Positions 7,402 to 13,998 of a stretch of 14,411 nucleotides of DNA are shown here, in pieces. The DNA is from Mycobacterium sp. (GTDB lineage: Bacteria; Actinomycetota; Actinomycetes; Mycobacteriales; Mycobacteriaceae). The notes under the pieces are model-generated. The model did not search any database and was not told the origin of the DNA. It saw nothing but the letters and a program-made list of their open reading frames with translations. The stretch lies in contig JAHFVB010000051.1 in NCBI GenBank assembly GCA_023264755.1, positions 1 to 14,411 on the forward strand, in the 5' to 3' direction. Each line of letters opens with the position of its first letter. Within the stretch, counting starts at the first letter, position 1. The translations under genes and the position numbers were made by a program.

Positions 7402-7884
7402 ATGGCGCTGAAGACCGACATCCGCGGAATGGTCCACATCTACCCCGACTACTTCGTGGTCGGCCGGGAGAAGGTCCGTGAGTACGCCAAGGCCGTCAAG
7501 TCGACCGATCCCGCCAACTACGACGAGCAGCTCGCCGCCGAGCTCGGCCACCCGAATCTGTTGGCTCCGTTGACGTTCACCTCGGTGTATGCCCTGCTAG
7601 TCCAGCAGGACTTCTTCCGGCACGTCGACGTCGGCATCGAAACGATGAACATCGTGCAGGTCGATCAGCGGTTCGTCTACCACAAGCCGATCCATCCGGG
7701 CGACAAGTTGTGGGCCCGGCTCGAGATCCACTCGGTCGAGGAACGATTCGGTGCCGACATCGTCGTGACCAGGAACGTCTGCACCGACGAAGACGGCGAC
7801 CTCGTCATCGAGGCGTTCACCACGCTGATGGGCCAGCAGGCCGGCGAGACCGTGGCGTTGGGGAGTCTCCAGCGCGGCGCCTGA
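7402..7884 (+). CDS. HadC-like subunit of (3R)-hydroxyacyl-ACP dehydratase (MaoC-like hot-dog fold)
   Basis: This 160-aa protein closely resembles HadC of the mycobacterial FAS-II system, which dehydrates (3R)-hydroxyacyl-AcpM during meromycolic acid elongation. The N-terminus MALKTDIRGM, followed by YPDYFVVGREK, APLTF (55-59), FFRHVDVGIETM, IVQVDQRFVYHKP and DKLWARLEIHSVEERFGAD, all recall HadC from memory. In the HadAB and HadBC heterodimers the catalytic His/Asp lie in HadB, so this subunit should be inactive alone and need a HadB partner encoded elsewhere. No hadA or hadB adjoins it, so it is probably an additional paralogue rather than part of the hadABC operon. The start ATG has GGAG 6 nt upstream. 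It could serve a side pathway instead of core mycolate synthesis. Confidence 0.85.
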   Translation: MALKTDIRGMVHIYPDYFVVGREKVREYAKAVKSTDPANYDEQLAAELGHPNLLAPLTFTSVYALLVQQDFFRHVDVGIETMNIVQVDQRFVYHKPIHPGDKLWARLEIHSVEERFGADIVVTRNVCTDEDGDLVIEAFTTLMGQQAGETVALGSLQRGA

Positions 7885-7921
7885 GAATGGCAAAAATGAC
7901 AAAAGTCGGTTCGGGTGACGC

Positions 7922-7933
7922 CATACTGAGCCC
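7922..7933 (+). promoter_or_regulatory. Candidate leaderless -10 element of the DUF2834 gene
   Basis: CATACT (7922-7927) differs from the mycobacterial TANNNT consensus only at the first base. Its final T lies 7 bases before the ATG at 7934, so transcription would start on the initiator codon. No Shine-Dalgarno sequence is visible, which fits a leaderless mRNA. The site lies in the 49-bp gap after the hadC-like gene, so the membrane protein may have its own promoter. Confidence 0.4.
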
Positions 7934-8431
7934 ATGGTCTCGCTCATCGTTCACGCCATCCTGGGTGTTCTGGTCATCGTCTGGATCGTGCGGGCCAACC
8001 CGCAGCTCTTCGCGCGGCCCCAGGGCGGGGCCGCCTTCTCGCCGCTGGAACTCGCCTTCTACCTGATCGGCCTCGCGTCGATTGCCCTCGGCTATTACTT
8101 CAACCACCAATTCGTCGCCCAGTACGCCGTGGCCGGCGGCAACCCCTTCTGGGGCCCCGGCAGCTGGCAGCAGTTCATCGCACTCGGCTACGTGAACCCC
8201 GCGGCGGCCTCGGCCAGCCAGGACTACACGATCATCAACGTGATCCTGTTGCCGTTGTTCACCATCGTCGACGGGCGCAGGCGCGGCATCCGTCGACCGT
8301 GGCTGTTCTTCGTGGCCAGCCTGTTCACCAGCTGCGCGTTCTCCTACGCCTTCTACTTCGCGGCCATCGAACGTCAACGTCGCCACCAGCAGACCGCCAC
8401 ATCGCTCGACACGGTGCCCACCGGCTCGTAA
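7934..8431 (+). CDS. DUF2834-family integral membrane protein
   Basis: This 165-aa hydrophobic protein has four predicted transmembrane helices at about residues 3-19, 38-57, 98-113 and 122-145. The last helix, WLFFVASLFTSCAFSYAFYFA followed by the basic IERQRR, resembles the end of DUF2834 proteins. The middle region (about 60-97) is a polar loop containing NPFWGPGSW. The C-terminal tail after residue 150 is hydrophilic and probably cytoplasmic. The family has no established function. It lies 49 bp after the hadC-like gene and 51 bp before the dehydrogenase, all on the same strand. Some co-transcription is possible, though a leaderless promoter may also serve it. Confidence 0.85.
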   Translation: MVSLIVHAILGVLVIVWIVRANPQLFARPQGGAAFSPLELAFYLIGLASIALGYYFNHQFVAQYAVAGGNPFWGPGSWQQFIALGYVNPAAASASQDYTIINVILLPLFTIVDGRRRGIRRPWLFFVASLFTSCAFSYAFYFAAIERQRRHQQTATSLDTVPTGS

Positions 8432-8482
8432 CCAGCGCCCGCGCGGGGAACACCACCGGGGCCGCCGGCGTTGCACCGCATC

Positions 8483-9424
8483 GTGAGCGATGCCCTGATC
8501 ACCACCCCGTTCGGATTCCACTCGACCGCCGCGGAGGTGATCGCCGGCGTCGACCTGTCGGGCCGGCGCGCCATCGTCACCGGGGCCTCGTCGGGCCTAG
8601 GCGTGGAGACGGCGCGCGCGTTGGCCGGAGCCGGAGCTGCCGTCACCCTGGCCGTTCGAGATACCTCGGCGGGCGAACGAGTCGCCGCTGATCTCGGTGG
8701 CGCCGTCGACGTGGCCGCGCTGGACCTGAGCGACCCGGTCAGCGTGCAAGCCTTCGTCGACGCGTGGACCGGACCGCTGCACATTCTGGTCAACAATGCC
8801 GGGGTGATGGCCATCCAGGACCTCGTGCTTTCGGTCAGCGGGCACGAAATGCAGTTCGCGACCAATCATCTCGGTCACTTCGCCCTGGCGGTCGGACTGC
8901 ACGACGCCCTGGCCGCGGCCGGCGGCGCGCGGATCGTCTCCGTCAGCTCCGCTGGGCACCTGCGCTCCCCCGTGATCTTCGACGACATCGACTACGCGTT
9001 TCGCGCGTACGACCCCTTCGGCGCCTACGGCCAGTCCAAGACCGCGAACGTGCTGTTCGCGGTCGAGGCCACGCGGCGCTGGGCGTCCGACGGCATCTTC
9101 GCCAACGCGTTGATGCCAGGAGGGATCGCCACGCCGCTGCAACGCCACCTGCCGCCCGATTACGCCACGCAGGCGTTGCAGCAGTTTCGCGAAGCCGGCT
9201 CGGACTTCAAGAGCGTCGAACAGGGTGCCGCGACGTCGACGCTGCTGGCCGCCTCGCCATTGTTGGACGGCATCGGTGGGCGCTACTTCGAAGACTGCAA
9301 CGAGGCCAACGTGGTCTCCCGCCGCGGCGGGCCCGGCCAGGGCGGCGTCGCGCCCTACGCGCTCGACCCGGCCAATGCCGAACGGCTGTGGGAAGTCTCG
9401 CTGGAGCTCACGAATCTCAGCTGA
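8483..9424 (+). CDS. Short-chain dehydrogenase/reductase (SDR), retinol-dehydrogenase-like
   Basis: This 313-aa NAD(P)-dependent oxidoreductase of the classical SDR fold has an unknown substrate, probably a lipid-derived alcohol or ketone. The Rossmann cofactor motif TGASSGLG is at 33-40, the NNAG structural motif at 104-107, Asn128 in NHLGHF, the catalytic Ser in VSVSS (153-156), and Tyr182/Lys186 in YGQSK. The Arg at the end of the second strand (LAVRD, about 56-60) suggests NADP(H). GTG at 8483 is chosen because it yields MSDALITTPFGFHSTAAEV, typical of mycobacterial members; an in-frame TTG at 8471 is less likely. No strong ribosome binding site is visible. The gene ends convergently with the glycosyltransferase. 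Confidence 0.93.
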   Translation: MSDALITTPFGFHSTAAEVIAGVDLSGRRAIVTGASSGLGVETARALAGAGAAVTLAVRDTSAGERVAADLGGAVDVAALDLSDPVSVQAFVDAWTGPLHILVNNAGVMAIQDLVLSVSGHEMQFATNHLGHFALAVGLHDALAAAGGARIVSVSSAGHLRSPVIFDDIDYAFRAYDPFGAYGQSKTANVLFAVEATRRWASDGIFANALMPGGIATPLQRHLPPDYATQALQQFREAGSDFKSVEQGAATSTLLAASPLLDGIGGRYFEDCNEANVVSRRGGPGQGGVAPYALDPANAERLWEVSLELTNLS

Positions 9425-9482
9425 CCCTCCGGAACCAGCTGCACCAGGAGCCAGGTCGGAGGGCGCTTTGCGTAGGGCGCCC
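9425..9482. terminator. Probable bidirectional terminator between convergent genes
   Basis: The 59-bp gap between the SDR stop and the glycosyltransferase stop holds two overlapping inverted repeats. CCCTCCG (9425-9431) pairs with CGGAGGG (9457-9463), and GGGCGC (9461-9466) pairs with GCGCCC (9477-9482) around a 10-nt loop. They share bases, so they would be alternative structures. The position between converging genes supports a termination role. There is no long T-tract, as is common in mycobacteria. Confidence 0.6.
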
Positions 9483-9483
9483 G

Positions 9484-10581
9484 CTAGTTGGCCGGTGCGG
9501 GATGCGCGCGGTAGAACTCGAGGTGGCGGCGCGCGGACTGCTCCCACGTCAACGACGCCGCCAAGGCCCGGCCGCCTGGCCGCGCCCGCCCCTGGGAAAG
9601 CGCTTCGGCGAGAGCCGCGGCGAACTCCCCGGGAGTCGACGCGTAGCTCACCGTCTCGCCGAATACCTCACGCAACACGGGCAACTCACGCGTGACGACG
9701 GGCCGGTCGGCCGCCAGCGCCTCCATGGCTGCCAACCCGAACCCCTCCTTGGTCGACGGGAAGGCGAACGCCGCCGATGCGGCGACCAGGCTGGGCAGGT
9801 CGTCATCCTCGACCGCTCCGAGGATGACGGGCTCGACGCCGAGCTCGACACACCGGGCGTCGAACGCTGCGCGGTACTCGCGGTAGTCGAACAACGTCTC
9901 GCCGCCCGCGATGACCAGCCGAACATCCGGAAATTGTTGCCGTAGTTCGTGATACGCCGAAATCAAGTCGATGGTGCCCTTGCGCGGTTCGATGCCGCCA
10001 ACGGCCAGCACGTAGCGGCCCAGCCGTTCACGCCAGCGCTCCCGAGCAGCCGTGGCGGCGGGATCGTCGGCAGCTGCGTCGATGAAGCGTTGCGCCCGAA
10101 CGCCATTCGGGATGACCGTGGGCGACAGTCCCCACCCCGCCCGGACCTCTGCAGCGACGGCCGCCGACACGCAGATGCGGGCGTAGGGCTGCACCACCGC
10201 CTTCTCGTGGCACTCCACCAGCACCGGCGTGGTGAACTCGTCGAGGTGGTGAATGGTGCGGACACAGGTGCCCACCGCGTTGGCACTGATGCAGTCCTGA
10301 GCGTGCACGACGTCGTATTCGTCCGGGGTGAAGGCGGTCCGCATCAACTCGATCGACCGCACGATCCGGTCGGTCACCGACTCCTCGCCGCGGTCGGGAA
10401 AGTCCACCAGCCGGACCCGCACCCGCGGATCGACGTCGCGGAAGAAGCCGCGGTCGCCCTGGCGGGCCAACGACCACACCGTCACGTCGACACCCAACTC
10501 GGCCAGGGCCTCCGCGAGGTTGAGCGTGTGCACCACGCCACCGCGGGGCTTGGTCGAGTAGGTGAGCAAGGCGACGCGCAC
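9484..10581 (-). CDS. GT4-type glycosyltransferase, MSMEG_0565 family (Nit1C-type cluster)
   Basis: This 365-aa GT-B fold glycosyltransferase probably transfers a sugar from a nucleotide-sugar donor to the product of the neighbouring cluster; neither donor nor acceptor is known. The N-terminal domain opens with MRVALLTYSTKPRGGVVHTL, containing the glycine loop. The C-terminal donor-binding domain has VLAVGGIEPRKGTIDL (191-206, with R200/K201), VRLVIAGG, and the E-x7-E motif KEGFGLAAMEAL (E279 and E287) that defines GT4. The start is GTG 10581-10579 with GAGGA 7 nt upstream, inside the end of the preceding gene. Only 2 bp separate the two genes, so they are surely co-transcribed. It is the last gene of the operon and is followed by a hairpin region. 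Confidence 0.92.
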   Translation of the reverse strand: MRVALLTYSTKPRGGVVHTLNLAEALAELGVDVTVWSLARQGDRGFFRDVDPRVRVRLVDFPDRGEESVTDRIVRSIELMRTAFTPDEYDVVHAQDCISANAVGTCVRTIHHLDEFTTPVLVECHEKAVVQPYARICVSAAVAAEVRAGWGLSPTVIPNGVRAQRFIDAAADDPAATAARERWRERLGRYVLAVGGIEPRKGTIDLISAYHELRQQFPDVRLVIAGGETLFDYREYRAAFDARCVELGVEPVILGAVEDDDLPSLVAASAAFAFPSTKEGFGLAAMEALAADRPVVTRELPVLREVFGETVSYASTPGEFAAALAEALSQGRARPGGRALAASLTWEQSARRHLEFYRAHPAPAN

Positions 10582-10583
10582 GG

Positions 10584-11456
10584 TCAGGTCCTCGGAGGAG
10601 CGCTCGCGCGGAGCCCGGCGGGACCCAACCGGGTGTCGTAGGCATCGGTCCGCCGCTCGGCCAGGTGATTCAACACCTTTCTGGCCCTGGCGATCTCGGC
10701 TTCGACGTCGAGAGTGACCTTGGCCAAGCCGCCCTTGGAACCGGTGCTGGCCAACACGTCACCACCCGGCCCCACTACCTTGGCCTGACCCAGGAACCGC
10801 AGCGAACCCATCACGCCGGTCTGGTTCGACGACACCACCACCACCTGATTCTCGGCGGCGCGAGCACAGTCGTAGAGGTCGAAGAGCCTGGACTGCCGGT
10901 CGGCCGGCAGCCGCGAGGCGCGGTCGGTCACGCTGGCCGGCCACGCCGAGAGCGCGGCGATGACCTGCGCGCCGTCCAGAGCCAGGGCGCGCGCCGATTC
11001 CGGGAAGGTCTTGTCGTAGTCGATGAGCATGCCCAGCCGTCCCACCGGGGTGTCGAAGGCGGCGAACGAGTCGCCCGCCAGATAGGCCAGGCCCTCGCCG
11101 GCCGGTTGGTGCACCTTGCGGTGGATGCCCAGCACCCCATCCCCCGACACGCAGATGGCCGCGTTGTACCGGCCCGCCCCGGCCGCTTCCGCGTAACCCA
11201 CGCAGACCGTCATCGGCCCGGCAGCGGCGATGACGGCCGCCAGCTCGGGGCCATCGGGATCCAGCGCGGGCGGTTGGTCGTGCGGATCAGGCGCCAGCAG
11301 GTCACCGAGATAGCCACCCAGGCAAGCATCGGGGAACACCAGCAACTCGACGCCCTCCCGGGCGGCCGAATCGATGATGCCGACGACCTTCGCCACCCCG
11401 CGGTCGACGTCCCGACCGAAGTTCCCGGCGATGGCACCGATGGTCACCAGTGTCAT
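10584..11456 (-). CDS. Carbon-nitrogen hydrolase (nitrilase-superfamily) homologue lacking the catalytic cysteine, MSMEG_0566-like
   Basis: This 290-aa protein has the nitrilase/amidase superfamily fold: an opening TIGAIAGNFGRDVDRGVAKV, YNAAICVSGDGVLGIHRKVH, and C-terminal AAENQVVVVSSNQTG. Active members use a Glu-Lys-Cys triad plus a second Glu. Here the Lys (K114 in HRKVH) and second Glu (E121, aligned as E-x7-G-D) are kept. The first Glu is Asp43 (FPDACLGG) and the nucleophile position is Asp146 (GMLIDYDKTFPE, where the family has GxLICYDxxFPE). The codons were checked as GAT (11330-11328) and GAC (11021-11019). The frame is intact, so this is not simple decay. It lacks the CWE motif expected of true Nit1/Nit6803 nitrilases. 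Its start lies 36 bp after the upstream gene, and its stop is 2 bp before the glycosyltransferase. Confidence 0.9.
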   Translation of the reverse strand: MTLVTIGAIAGNFGRDVDRGVAKVVGIIDSAAREGVELLVFPDACLGGYLGDLLAPDPHDQPPALDPDGPELAAVIAAAGPMTVCVGYAEAAGAGRYNAAICVSGDGVLGIHRKVHQPAGEGLAYLAGDSFAAFDTPVGRLGMLIDYDKTFPESARALALDGAQVIAALSAWPASVTDRASRLPADRQSRLFDLYDCARAAENQVVVVSSNQTGVMGSLRFLGQAKVVGPGGDVLASTGSKGGLAKVTLDVEAEIARARKVLNHLAERRTDAYDTRLGPAGLRASAPPRT

Positions 11457-11492
11457 CGCCCGGCCGCTCCGCGCGAACCCACCGCAGCCAAG

Positions 11493-12926
11493 TCAGGCCC
11501 TGCCCAACCCGGTCACGTCCCGCGCGACGGCCGTCGTCGTGACACCGTCGGGCCAGCGCAGCCGGACGCCGCGCTCGCCGGTCAGCCGGCCACACGTCGC
11601 AGTGACCACCCCGTCGGGAGCCCCCGCCCGCGTCGCACCCGGCCGATCGGCCGTCAACATGGCGTAACCCGGGAAGCAGGTCAGCCAGTCGCCCATCTCG
11701 GCGCCGGCTGGCCGCGGCACCCGGGCCACGTCCAGTTCGGCCCCGGTGCCGCTGGCCTCCGCCAACATCCCCACGGTCCCGACGACCCCGGCCATGCTGA
11801 CGTCCTTGGCCGCCCGCGGCGCCATCCGAGCCACCAGGGTCGAGAGCTCGGCCAACTCGTCCGGGCCGCGAGTGCTACTCGAATCCCATTGCCTGCCATG
11901 ATGACCCGCCCGCCAGCCGCCGTTCAGATCGGCGGTCAGCCGCAGCGCGTCGCCCGCCGCTCCACCACCGGCGGGAATCGGGCGCGAGGTGCGTCCGAAC
12001 GCCGTCACGGCCAGTGCGGCCGGCACCCCCAGTTGGGTATGGCCGCCCAACACCGGAATCCGCCAGGCCTGCGACGCCCGTGCCAGGCCGCGCACGATGC
12101 GCGTCAACAGCGAGCGGGTGGGCGCACCGACGGCGTCCAGCAGACCGGTTGGCGCAGCGCCCATCGCCGTGAGGTCGTTGACGTTGACCAGCACCGAACA
12201 CCACCCCGCCCACTCCGGATCGCGTTCCACCATCGACGGAATGATTGCATCACACGCGGCGACGATGTCGCTTTCGGGGAGCGGCACGCCGTCGTCGCCG
12301 AGGAAGCCGGTGGGCCCGAGCCCACCCGGCACGCTCTGCAACGGGGCCAGGGCGTCGCCGAGGAACGACTTGGTCGCATCGGCCAGGCGCTGCATCCGGT
12401 GAAGCGGCCAGCGCACCAGCGCGTGCGGTTGGCCCGCCACCAGGCATTCGCCGTGGTGCTCCCAGCCGAGCGCCCCGAACAACCCCGCGTAGCGGCGCTG
12501 CACGGTGGCCTCGAACCGCAGTACGCCCGCGGATTCGGCGTGCGCGCACGCGGCCCTCACCAGCGCCGGGCCGACGCCGGTGGACCGGGCGGGCGCGACG
12601 GTGACCAGTCGACTGCCCGTCCACCAACCGAGGTCGGGAGCGCATACCGGGGCCAGTCGCACCCCGCCGAGCACGGTTCCGTCGGGGGCCGTCGCGACCA
12701 ACACGACGGTGCGCGGATCGTCGTCGACGTCGTCGGAGTCGGTGCGCGCGAAGAGCTTCTGATCGACCACGAAGGCTTCGTGACGCAACCGCCGGTAGTC
12801 GGCGAGCTCGGCCGGGCCGGCCGGATGGATCAGGAAGCCCGGTGCGGGGGCCGCGTGCGCGCGGGTCCCCGCGAGGATCGACAGTTCCCGACGGCGTTGG
12901 TGCGCTTCGGCATTCGTCGGATTCAT
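11493..12926 (-). CDS. Fused GNAT acetyltransferase and AIR-synthase-like protein (MSMEG_0567 / Sll0786-Sll0787 type)
   Basis: This 477-aa two-domain protein belongs to the Nit1C-type cluster. Residues about 30-155 form a GNAT acetyltransferase: GGVRLAP (87-93), the acetyl-CoA loop R114-S-T-G-V-G119 and GLFGALGWEHHGE. Residues about 185-477 resemble AIR synthase/PurM-type ATP-binding proteins: LVNVNDLTAMGAAP (246-259, D251), GGHTQLGVP (294-302), KDVSMAGVVGTVGMLAEASG (374-393) and GDWLTCFPGYAML. In Synechocystis the two parts are separate proteins, Sll0786 and Sll0787. The acyl acceptor and phosphoryl substrate are unknown. ATG 12926 was chosen; an in-frame GTG at 12935 overlaps the radical SAM stop as GTGA and would add three residues. 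Either way translation is probably coupled. A much longer upstream open frame is rejected because it overlaps the radical SAM gene. Confidence 0.9.
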   Translation of the reverse strand: MNPTNAEAHQRRRELSILAGTRAHAAPAPGFLIHPAGPAELADYRRLRHEAFVVDQKLFARTDSDDVDDDPRTVVLVATAPDGTVLGGVRLAPVCAPDLGWWTGSRLVTVAPARSTGVGPALVRAACAHAESAGVLRFEATVQRRYAGLFGALGWEHHGECLVAGQPHALVRWPLHRMQRLADATKSFLGDALAPLQSVPGGLGPTGFLGDDGVPLPESDIVAACDAIIPSMVERDPEWAGWCSVLVNVNDLTAMGAAPTGLLDAVGAPTRSLLTRIVRGLARASQAWRIPVLGGHTQLGVPAALAVTAFGRTSRPIPAGGGAAGDALRLTADLNGGWRAGHHGRQWDSSSTRGPDELAELSTLVARMAPRAAKDVSMAGVVGTVGMLAEASGTGAELDVARVPRPAGAEMGDWLTCFPGYAMLTADRPGATRAGAPDGVVTATCGRLTGERGVRLRWPDGVTTTAVARDVTGLGRA

Positions 12927-12931
12927 CGCGC

Positions 12932-13987
12932 TCACCCACCCACGCTCTGCAGCATGCTGCACGCTCCGCAGGCCGCGCAGCCGGCCTTCTGAGCCGCGCC
13001 CGTCATGTCGGCCAGCCGAAGCGCGGCGGCGACCTCGCGGGACGCCTTGTCGACCGTGGCCGCATCCGGAGCCCGCGCCCCGTCGACGTCGACCGCCAGC
13101 GTGCCGGGGTGCGGCCGGAACGGCACCACGAAGGGGTAGACGCCCATCGCAATCAGTTCCCTTGCGCCGCTGATCAATTCCTCCGGGTCCTCGCCGAGTC
13201 CGACCAGCAGGTAGGTCGACACCTGGTTGCGGCCGAAGATCCGGACCGCCTCCTGCCACGCAGCCCGGTACTGCGCCAGCGGCACGGTCGCCTTGCCGGG
13301 CATCCAGCGCCGCCTGACTTCGTCGTCGAGGGATTCGACGTGGATGCCGATGGCGTCGGCCCCCGCGGCGCGCAGCTCGGCGAGCACGGAAAGGTCGGCC
13401 GGCGGTTCGCACTGCACCTGGATCGGCAGCTGCGGCACGGCCGCCTTCACGGCGCGCACGCACCGGGCCAGATGCCGGGCGCCGCGGTCTGGGCCTGCCG
13501 ACGTCCCCGTCGTCAGCACCAGCTGGGCGACGCCGTCCAACCGGACGGCGGCCTCGGCCACCTCGGCGAGTTCGGCGGGGCGCTTGACGGCGGTGGTCGC
13601 CCCCGAGCGCAGCGATTCCTCGATCGAGCAGAACCGGCAGCGCTGGTCCTCGCCGTAACGGATGCAGGTCTGCACGACGGTGCTGGCCAGCACGTTGCGC
13701 CCGTGCAGCTTGGCGATCTTCTCGTAGGAGACGCCCTCGGCGGTCTGCAGATCGTAGAACTTGGGCCGTTGCACGACTTCGACGTCCAGCCCGGTGTCCT
13801 CGCCGTCGAGCAGCACGCGGCCGCCGTCGAGCACGAACGGACTCTGGGGATTGCGCGGAATGGCCGCGTTGAGCCCGTCGATCACCAGGTGGCCGTCGGC
13901 GCTGGGGCCCGCACCCGCGGTGCGGCTGACCGGTGGCCGGCCGCGCAGTCCGAGCAGGGCCAACTCGACGCGGGTGGTGGTAGACAT
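12932..13987 (-). CDS. MSMEG_0568-family radical SAM protein
   Basis: This 351-aa radical S-adenosylmethionine enzyme of the Nit1C-type cluster has an unknown reaction. The cluster-binding motif is C108-x8-C117-x2-C120, within VQTCIRYGEDQRCRFCSIEES, rather than the usual C-x3-C-x2-C. The TIM-barrel core continues with QLVLTTGTS, QVQCEPPADL, DAIGIHVESLDDEVRRRWMPGK and STYLLVGLGEDPEEL, resembling BioB/lipoate-synthase-like enzymes. A second cysteine group, C337-x2-C340-x2-C343, closes the protein and could bind an auxiliary cluster. ATG 13987 has AGGGGGG (14000-13994) with a 6-nt spacer, and that ribosome binding site overlaps the stop of the upstream flavoprotein. This gives an 11-bp gap and tight coupling. 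The stop overlaps or nearly abuts the next gene. Confidence 0.93.
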   Translation of the reverse strand: MSTTTRVELALLGLRGRPPVSRTAGAGPSADGHLVIDGLNAAIPRNPQSPFVLDGGRVLLDGEDTGLDVEVVQRPKFYDLQTAEGVSYEKIAKLHGRNVLASTVVQTCIRYGEDQRCRFCSIEESLRSGATTAVKRPAELAEVAEAAVRLDGVAQLVLTTGTSAGPDRGARHLARCVRAVKAAVPQLPIQVQCEPPADLSVLAELRAAGADAIGIHVESLDDEVRRRWMPGKATVPLAQYRAAWQEAVRIFGRNQVSTYLLVGLGEDPEELISGARELIAMGVYPFVVPFRPHPGTLAVDVDGARAPDAATVDKASREVAAALRLADMTGAAQKAGCAACGACSMLQSVGG

Positions 13988-13998
13988 GCCGTACCCCC

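Noticed and set aside
10665..12992. 775-aa plus-strand open frame
   Set aside because: It lies antisense to the C-N hydrolase and GNAT/AIR genes, whose reading frames carry clear family motifs. Its composition (Arg, Gly, His, Pro, Gln) is that of a GC-driven spurious frame.
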